Notes under the pieces: model-generated | Seen by the model: the letters and a program-made list of their open reading frames with translations, nothing else | What the model was told of the DNA's origin: nothing | Databases searched by the model: none | NCBI RefSeq assembly: GCF_007991755.1 | Contig: NZ_BJYY01000001.1 | Span: forward strand, 496,001-560,000 | DNA length: 64,000 nt | From: Cellulomonas aerilata | GTDB lineage: Bacteria; Actinomycetota; Actinomycetes; Actinomycetales; Cellulomonadaceae | Reading direction: 5' to 3' | Made by a program: the position numbers and the translations under genes | Shown here: positions 58,285-64,000 of the stretch, in pieces | Layout of the letters: each line of letters begins with the position of its first letter | How positions within the stretch are numbered: the stretch's first letter is position 1

Positions 58285-61200
58285 ATGCAGCATCGACGGA
58301 CAGCGGCCTTCACGGCCGCGGCAATGGCGTGCGGGGTGATGACCGCGCTCCCGATGAGCGCCGCCTCGGCGGCCCCCACCGACGGGCTGGTCGCGCACTA
58401 CGCGCTCACCGGGACCGGGACCGGGACAGCCGTCCCGGACGCCTCGGGCAACGGCAAGGACGCCACCCTCATGGGCGGTGCCACCCTGAGCCCCGACGGG
58501 CTCGTGCTGGACGGCGTCGACGACTACGTCGACCTGCCGGACAACCTCATGGCCGGCCTGGACTCGATCAGCGTCGCCCTGGACGTGCGCATCGACCCGA
58601 CCCAGGCGGGGGCCTACTTCATCTACGGGCTCGGCAACACCGACACCGCGACGGGCTTCGGGGACGGGTATCTCTTCGCGGAGGGCGACCCGCTCCGAGT
58701 GAGCATCGCGACCGCGAACTGGGTGACCGAGCAGACCACCGAGCCGGGGCGCAACCTGCAGCGGGCCGTCTGGAAGCACCTCACGTACACGCTCGCCGAC
58801 GGCACCGGCATCCTCTACGAGGACGGCGTCGAGGTCGCGCGCAACGAGGACATCACGATCACGCCCGGCGACATCGGCGACGGCGTGACGACGGAGAACT
58901 TCATCGGCAGGTCGCTCTACCCCGCCGACCCGTTCTTCAAGGGTGCCGTCCAGGACTTCCGCATCTACGACCGCGCCCTGACACCCGACGAGGTCGCGGA
59001 GCTCGGCGGGATCGACGCGGAAGCGGCGGTCGCCGCCGACGCCGCCGCGCTCACGATCGGTGACACGTCCGCCGTGACCGGCGACCTGAGCCTGCCGACG
59101 ACCACCCCCGGCGGCTCGGCGATCACGTGGGAGACCTCGGACGCCGACGTCGTCACCGCCGCGGGCGTCGTGACTCGGCCGGCCAACGGCCAGCCGGCCG
59201 CGACCGCCACGCTCACGGCGACCCTGAGCCGGGGCGGCGCCACCGCGGAGGCCGAGTTCACGGTCACCGTGGTGCCTCAGCCCGCCGATCAGGCACGCGT
59301 CGACGCGGCCGCCGCCGGGCTCGCGGTGCACGGCGTCGAGGACGTGCGCGGGGACCTCGTGCTCCCGACCACGGGCGCCGACGGCACGACCGTCGCCTGG
59401 ACGTCGTCGAACCCGGCCGTCGTCGCCACGACGGGCGAGGTGACGCGTCCCGCCACCGGCTCGGCCGCGGCCACCGTCGAGCTCACGGCCACCGTGACGC
59501 TCGGCACCGGCGTCGCGACCCGCACCTTCACCGCCGTCGTGGCGGCGCTGCCGGTGCAGGCCGAGTACGAGGGCTACCTGTTCTCGCACTTCATGGGCGA
59601 GGGCCTCGAGCGGGGCGAGCAGGTCTACTACTCCCTCAGCGAGGGCGACGACCCCCTGCACTACACGCCGCTCAACGACGGCGAGCCCGTGCTCACGTCC
59701 GACGCGGGCGAGAAGGGCCTGCGCGACCCGTTCATCATCCGGTCCCCGGAGGGCGACAAGTTCTTCCAGATCGCCACGGACCTGCGGATGTTCGAGGGCG
59801 CCAGCGGCAGCTGGGACGAGGTGCAGCGACAGGGCAGCCGGTCCATCTTCATCTCGGAGTCCACCGACCTCGTGAACTGGACGCCGGGGCGCCTCGCCGA
59901 GGTCGCGCCGGCCGAGGCCGGCAACACCTGGGCGCCGGAGGCGTACTACGACACCGAGCTGGACGCCTACGTCGTGTTCTGGGCGTCGAAGCTGTACGCC
60001 GAGGACGACCCCCGGCACGCGGGCGACGCCTACAACCGCATGCTGTACGTGACCACGGAGGACTTCCACACCTTCAGTGAGCCGACGGTCTGGATCGACC
60101 CGGGCTACTCCGTGATCGACTCCACGGTCATCGCGCACGACGGCGCGTACTACCGCTTCACGAAGGACGAGCGGAACACCACCTCGAGCACGCCCTGCTC
60201 GAAGTTCATCACCGCCGAGAGGTCGACCGACCTGCTCTCGACCGACTACGAGCTCGTCGCCGACTGCATCGGCGCGGCGACCGCGACCAGCCCCGGGATC
60301 AGCGCGGGCGAGGGCCCGCTGGTGTTCAAGTCGAACACCGAGGAGCGCTGGTACATGTTCATCGACGAGTACACCGGCGGCGGGCGCGGGTACGTGCCGT
60401 TCACCACCACGGACCTCAGCACCGGCGAGTGGACGATGGTCCCCGACGGCGAGTACTCGTTCGGCAGCCGGCTCCGGCACGGCACCGTCCTGCCGATCAC
60501 CGCGGCCGAGTGGGCCGCGCTGCAGGCCGAGTACGGCGCGGCGACGGACGCCGAGGCGGTCCAGGCCGACCTCGCCGCCGTGGCGGTCCCGAACCTGACC
60601 GACGTCCGGGGCAACATCACGCTGCCGACGACGGGCGCGGACGGCTCGACCCTCACCTGGGCCTCGAGCGCGCCGGCGGTCGTCTCGGCCACCGGCGTGG
60701 TCACCCGTCCCGCGACGGGCAGCCCCGCCACCGAGGTCACCCTCACGGTGACGGCCACGAAGGGGACCGTCACCGCCTCCCGGACGCTGGTCGCCGTCGT
60801 GCAGCCGATGCCCGTGCAGGAGGAGAAGGAGGCGTACTTCTTCCCGTTCTTCAAGGGGGAGACGGACACCACCTTCGAGGAGGTCTACTTCTCCGTCAGC
60901 GAGGGCAACAGCCCGCTCAGCTGGCAGTCCCTCAACGACGAGGAGTCGGTGCTCCGGTCCGACGTCGGCGAGGAGGGGGTCCGTGACCCGTTCATCATCC
61001 GCTCGCCGGAGGGTGACCGGTTCTTCCTCATCGCGACGGACCTCAACATGCACGACCTGTACGGCCGGTTCGACTTCGGCCGGGCGCAGGAGTCGGGCAG
61101 CCAGAACATCGTCGTGTGGGAGTCCACGGACCTGGTGAGCTGGTCCGAGCCGCGCGCGGTGGAGGTCTCGTCCGACTTCGCCGGCAACACGTGGGCGCCC

Positions 61201-62421
61201 GAGGCGTTCTACGACGCCGAGGCGGGCCACTACGTCGTCTACTGGGCCTCGAACCTGTACGAGACGACCGACGAGGCGTCGCGCGACGTGACGACGACCT
61301 ACAACCGGATGATGTACGCGACCACGCGGGACTTCGTGACCTTCAGCGAGCCCCAGCCGTGGGTCGACGTCCGGCGTGGCCCGGGCCGCGGCATGATCGA
61401 CGCGACGATCGTCCAGGACGGCGACACCTACTTCCGGTTCATCAAGGACGAGGGGCCGTTCACGGTCCGGCAGGAGCGCTCGACCGACCTGAGCGCCGTG
61501 GTCACCGGGAGCCTGCCGACGACGACCTCGTCGCCGTGGCAGCTCGTCAAGGAGAACGTGGGCGTCGGTCAGCCCAACCCCTGGGGTGGCACGTTCACCC
61601 AGGGCGAGGGACCCCTGGCGTTCCGCGACAACAAGGACCCGTCGCACTGGTACATGTTCATCGACCAGCCCTCGTACCACGGCGGCCAGGGATACATGGC
61701 CTTCGAGACGAACGACATCGCCTCCGGCGACTGGACGTCCATCCCGACGGCCGACCTGCCGTCCAGCCCGCGTCACGGCACGGTCATCCCGATCAGCCGG
61801 ACCGAGCGCGAGCGCCTGCTCGCGGCGTACCAGCCGGACGCCCTCCCGGTGCCCGACTTCGTCGACGTCGTGGCTGGCCATGACTTCCACGACGAGATCC
61901 GGTGGATGGCCGAGCGGCGGATCAGCACGGGCACGCGGGTCGGGGGCGAGGTCTTCTACCGCCCCACGGAGTCGATCTCGCGCGAGGCCGTGGCGGCGTT
62001 CCTCCACCGGTACGCCGGTGACGGCTGGACGCCGGCCGCGGACGCCGACCCGACGTTCCCGGACGTGCCGTCGACGAGCCCCTTCTACGCGGCCATCGAG
62101 TGGATGGCGCACGAGGGGCTCACCACGGGGTACTCGGACGGGACCTTCGGGCCGACCGATCCCATCTCGCGGGAGGCGGTGGCGGCGTTCCTCTACCGCC
62201 TCGCCGACGAGCCGGCCGTGGCCGGTGCGCCGCGGTTCCCGGACGTCTCGCCGACGTCCGACTTCGCCGACGCGATCGCGTGGCTCGACCGGGCGCGCAT
62301 CACGACCGGCCGTCCGGACGGCACGTTCGGCCCCACCGAGTCGATCTCGCGGGAGGCGGTGGCGGCGTTCCTGTACCGGTTCGACCAGTTCATGTTCCGC
62401 CCCGCGCGGGCGGCCGGCTGA
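58285..62421 (+). CDS. Secreted, SLH-anchored protein with two GH43 catalytic domains
   Basis: A 1378-residue secreted enzyme. A signal peptide (1 to about 30), a LamG-type domain (about 33-238), two atrophied bacterial Ig-like domains (about 241-332 and 335-422), GH43 domain A (about 425-755), a third Ig-like domain (about 753-843), GH43 domain B (about 845-1180) and three SLH repeats (about 1190-1245, 1255-1310, 1315-1370). Domain A keeps the triad D481 (LRDPF), D612 (VIDST) and E676 (GEGPL); domain B keeps D901, D1039 and E1108. Both should be active on arabinan or arabinoxylan side chains. ATG with GAGAGGA upstream. Confidence 0.92.
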   Translation: MQHRRTAAFTAAAMACGVMTALPMSAASAAPTDGLVAHYALTGTGTGTAVPDASGNGKDATLMGGATLSPDGLVLDGVDDYVDLPDNLMAGLDSISVALDVRIDPTQAGAYFIYGLGNTDTATGFGDGYLFAEGDPLRVSIATANWVTEQTTEPGRNLQRAVWKHLTYTLADGTGILYEDGVEVARNEDITITPGDIGDGVTTENFIGRSLYPADPFFKGAVQDFRIYDRALTPDEVAELGGIDAEAAVAADAAALTIGDTSAVTGDLSLPTTTPGGSAITWETSDADVVTAAGVVTRPANGQPAATATLTATLSRGGATAEAEFTVTVVPQPADQARVDAAAAGLAVHGVEDVRGDLVLPTTGADGTTVAWTSSNPAVVATTGEVTRPATGSAAATVELTATVTLGTGVATRTFTAVVAALPVQAEYEGYLFSHFMGEGLERGEQVYYSLSEGDDPLHYTPLNDGEPVLTSDAGEKGLRDPFIIRSPEGDKFFQIATDLRMFEGASGSWDEVQRQGSRSIFISESTDLVNWTPGRLAEVAPAEAGNTWAPEAYYDTELDAYVVFWASKLYAEDDPRHAGDAYNRMLYVTTEDFHTFSEPTVWIDPGYSVIDSTVIAHDGAYYRFTKDERNTTSSTPCSKFITAERSTDLLSTDYELVADCIGAATATSPGISAGEGPLVFKSNTEERWYMFIDEYTGGGRGYVPFTTTDLSTGEWTMVPDGEYSFGSRLRHGTVLPITAAEWAALQAEYGAATDAEAVQADLAAVAVPNLTDVRGNITLPTTGADGSTLTWASSAPAVVSATGVVTRPATGSPATEVTLTVTATKGTVTASRTLVAVVQPMPVQEEKEAYFFPFFKGETDTTFEEVYFSVSEGNSPLSWQSLNDEESVLRSDVGEEGVRDPFIIRSPEGDRFFLIATDLNMHDLYGRFDFGRAQESGSQNIVVWESTDLVSWSEPRAVEVSSDFAGNTWAPEAFYDAEAGHYVVYWASNLYETTDEASRDVTTTYNRMMYATTRDFVTFSEPQPWVDVRRGPGRGMIDATIVQDGDTYFRFIKDEGPFTVRQERSTDLSAVVTGSLPTTTSSPWQLVKENVGVGQPNPWGGTFTQGEGPLAFRDNKDPSHWYMFIDQPSYHGGQGYMAFETNDIASGDWTSIPTADLPSSPRHGTVIPISRTERERLLAAYQPDALPVPDFVDVVAGHDFHDEIRWMAERRISTGTRVGGEVFYRPTESISREAVAAFLHRYAGDGWTPAADADPTFPDVPSTSPFYAAIEWMAHEGLTTGYSDGTFGPTDPISREAVAAFLYRLADEPAVAGAPRFPDVSPTSDFADAIAWLDRARITTGRPDGTFGPTESISREAVAAFLYRFDQFMFRPARAAG

Positions 62422-62455
62422 CGGCCCGGTGCTGACGGCCTGACCGGCCGGCACG

Positions 62456-62498
62456 ACGACGGCGGCCCCGGGGGATGTCCCCCCGGGGCCGCCGTCGT
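62456..62498. terminator. Strong bidirectional terminator
   Basis: A 19-bp perfect stem (62456-62474 with 62480-62498) and a 5-nt loop between the convergent GH43 and trkA genes. Confidence 0.85.
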
Positions 62499-62584
62499 GC
62501 GTGGGCGTGGTCCGGTGGTCAAGCTTCGTGCGGTGGTCGACCTTGGTGCGGACCGGGCGCGGGCGGTCGCCGTGCGCGGTGCGC

Positions 62585-63295
62585 TCACGGGCGCGCGGCG
62601 AACCTCTCCAGCAGGTCCGCGTGCCCGGACACCACGAGCAGGTCGTCCGGGGAGATCCGGGTGTCGGGCTCGGCGTAGACGAAGTCCTGGCCGGGCGACT
62701 TCACGCCGACGACCGTGACGCCGTAGCGCTCGCGGATCTTCGTCTGGGCGATCGTGAAGCCCTGCGTCTCGCGCGGCGGCCGCATCTTGACGATGGTGAA
62801 GCCGTCCTCGACCTCGATGTAGTCGAGCATCTTGCCCGAGACCAGGTGCGCCACCCGGGCGCCCGCGTCGGCCTCGGGCAGGACGACGTGGTGCGCCCCG
62901 ATGCGCTGCAGGATGCGGGCGTGCTCGTTGGAGATCGCCTTGGCCCAGATCTGCGGGGTCCCCAGGTCCACGAGGTTGCCGGTGATCAGCACGCTTGCCT
63001 CGAGGTAGGACCCGACGCCCACGACGGCGACCGGGAAGTCGCGCGCGCCGAGCTGGTCCAGCGCCTCGGGGTTGGTGGCGTCGGCCTCGACGAGCGGGAC
63101 GCGTCCGGACCACTGGGCCACCAGCTCCGGGGAGCGCTCCACGGCCAGGACGTCCTGGCCGAGGCCGTCCAGGGTGCTGGCGATCGACGACCCGAACCGG
63201 CCGAGCCCGATCACCAGGACGCCGGAGTCCTTGCCGGACCTCGCGGTCGCGCCCGCGCTCCTGCTGCCGCGGTCGAACCGGGTGCTGTCAGCCAA
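62585..63295 (-). CDS. trkA: Potassium uptake regulatory subunit TrkA/KtrA
   Basis: A 236-residue RCK-domain protein. After a basic Ser/Gly-rich N-terminus (1-24) the NAD(H)/ATP-binding Rossmann fold starts VLVIGLGRFGSSIASTL, and the C-terminal RCK_C domain (about 155-230) includes ISPDDLLVVSGH. It gates the membrane subunit encoded immediately upstream. The TTG start at 63295 is preceded by GAGGAGAGG at 8 nt, and it overlaps the end of that gene by 8 bp, an unusual start codon but well supported by position. Confidence 0.93.
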   Translation of the reverse strand: MADSTRFDRGSRSAGATARSGKDSGVLVIGLGRFGSSIASTLDGLGQDVLAVERSPELVAQWSGRVPLVEADATNPEALDQLGARDFPVAVVGVGSYLEASVLITGNLVDLGTPQIWAKAISNEHARILQRIGAHHVVLPEADAGARVAHLVSGKMLDYIEVEDGFTIVKMRPPRETQGFTIAQTKIRERYGVTVVGVKSPGQDFVYAEPDTRISPDDLLVVSGHADLLERFAARP

Positions 63296-64000
63296 TGATC
63301 GGCCTCTCCTCGGGGTAACGGATCACGCGGCGGCGGCTGCGCAGGGCGAGGGCCGCCGCGAGCGTCATCGTGCCAGTACGGCCGACGAACATCAGCGCGG
63401 CGAGGACGTACTTGCCGGCGTCCGGCAGGTCCGGCGTCAGGCCGGTGGACAGCCCGACGGTGGCGAACGCGGAGATCACCTCGAACAGGATGACGTCGAG
63501 GGTCTCCCCGGTGATCGCGAGCATCGCCAGGCTCGAGACCAGCACGATCGTCGCGCTCACCAGCGAGACGGCGATGGCGACCTGCAGCTGCTCGCGCGGG
63601 ATGCGGCGCCCGAAGGCCTCGACGTCCCGGTCGCCGCGCGCCTCGGCGACGATCGCCAGCAGCATGACCGCGAGCGTCGTCACCTTGATGCCCCCGGCGG
63701 TGGACGCGCTCCCGCCACCGACGAACATGAGCGCGTCGTTGATGAGCCAGGTGCCCTCGCGCATCGCACCGACGTCGACGGTGGAGAACCCGCCGGACCG
63801 CGGCATGACACCGGCGAACAGCGACGCGAGCAGCGTCCCGTCCCAGTCCAGCGGGGCGAACGTCCTCGGGTTCGTCCACTCGTACGCGGCGACGACCACG
63901 GACCCGAACACCACCAGCGCCAGGCTCGTGGTGAGCGTGAGCTTGGCGTGCAGGCTCCAGCGCCGCGGGGTGCGCCACAGCTGCAGGAGGTTGAGCAGCG
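63288..64000 (-). CDS. Potassium uptake membrane subunit TrkH/KtrB (partial)
   Basis: The C-terminal part of a Trk/Ktr/HKT-type transporter; the gene enters from beyond the window end. The visible frame runs LLNLLQLWRTPRRWSLHAKL at the window edge, then the P-loop and helix region SGGFSTVDVGAM, GGGSASTAGGIKVTTLAVM and SAFATVGLSTGLTPDLPDAGK, which carry the family's filter glycines. The C-terminal FVGRTGTMTLAAALALRSRRRVIRYPEERPI is standard. It forms the K+-translocating dimer controlled by TrkA. Confidence 0.93.
   Translation of the reverse strand, partial: LLNLLQLWRTPRRWSLHAKLTLTTSLALVVFGSVVVAAYEWTNPRTFAPLDWDGTLLASLFAGVMPRSGGFSTVDVGAMREGTWLINDALMFVGGGSASTAGGIKVTTLAVMLLAIVAEARGDRDVEAFGRRIPREQLQVAIAVSLVSATIVLVSSLAMLAITGETLDVILFEVISAFATVGLSTGLTPDLPDAGKYVLAALMFVGRTGTMTLAAALALRSRRRVIRYPEERPIIG

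Noticed and set aside
58225-62454. A 1409-codon open frame antisense to the GH43 gene, and similar long frames antisense or out of phase elsewhere (for example 39745-43062, 40699-44124 upstream part, 12305-14623)
   Set aside because: They are by-products of very high GC at third codon positions. Their translations are Arg/Gly/Asp/Val-rich without family motifs, and they lie over genes with clear motifs.

Overview
The window is chromosomal DNA from a high-GC actinobacterium, most likely Cellulomonadaceae or a close relative. The evidence is the GC-rich third codon positions throughout, a GlnR-type orphan regulator, short actinobacterial forms of ArgA and MutY, DisA next to RadA, DUF2516, leaderless promoters with TAnnnT -10 boxes, and secreted hydrolases carrying SLH anchors. 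I see no IS element, prophage, CRISPR, tRNA or rRNA, and no gene-free stretch above 300 bp.

Layout. 1-12.2 kb is housekeeping: the 3' end of nth, an alpha/beta hydrolase with a substituted nucleophile, glnR, then small membrane proteins and a tightly overlapping run (nitrobindin-like, ygfZ, FUSC protein; DUF2516, asparaginase, dtd), clpC, trmL and an aldo-keto reductase. 12.2-31.6 kb is a uronic-acid island: a PotABCD-type ABC transporter with an AGE-family epimerase under a LacI regulator, manD, uxaA, uxaE, uxuB with a second LacI regulator, uxaC, an IclR regulator, eda, kdgK and a short-chain dehydrogenase. Together these cover galacturonate/glucuronate to pyruvate plus glyceraldehyde-3-phosphate, with tagaturonate entering the fructuronate branch through the UxaE epimerase. 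31.7-37.3 kb is a glycerol locus (glpD-glpF-glpK) divergent from a SorC/DeoR-like regulator. 37.3-44.0 kb is housekeeping again: argA, mutY, disA, radA, proC and two membrane-anchored proteins of unknown function.

44.0-62.4 kb is the most striking region, an apparent arabinan/arabinoxylan utilisation locus: a LacI-family regulator, araB-araD-araA, a YtfQ/YtfR/YtfT/YjfF-type furanose ABC transporter, a 1255-residue secreted GH51 alpha-L-arabinofuranosidase and a 1378-residue secreted protein with two complete GH43 catalytic domains. Both enzymes end in three SLH repeats, so they should be displayed on the cell surface. Two promoters, before araB and before the transporter, share the same architecture (TTGGAC, 17 bp, TAACAT) with a LacI-type operator laid over the -10 box, tying sugar import and catabolism into one regulon. 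The window closes with a Trk/Ktr potassium-uptake pair, the second gene running off the end.

The two sugar-acid and arabinose blocks fit an organism that degrades pectin and hemicellulose: arabinan side chains are trimmed at the surface, arabinose is imported as a furanose and enters the pentose phosphate pathway, and galacturonate from the pectin backbone goes through the KDG/KDPG route.
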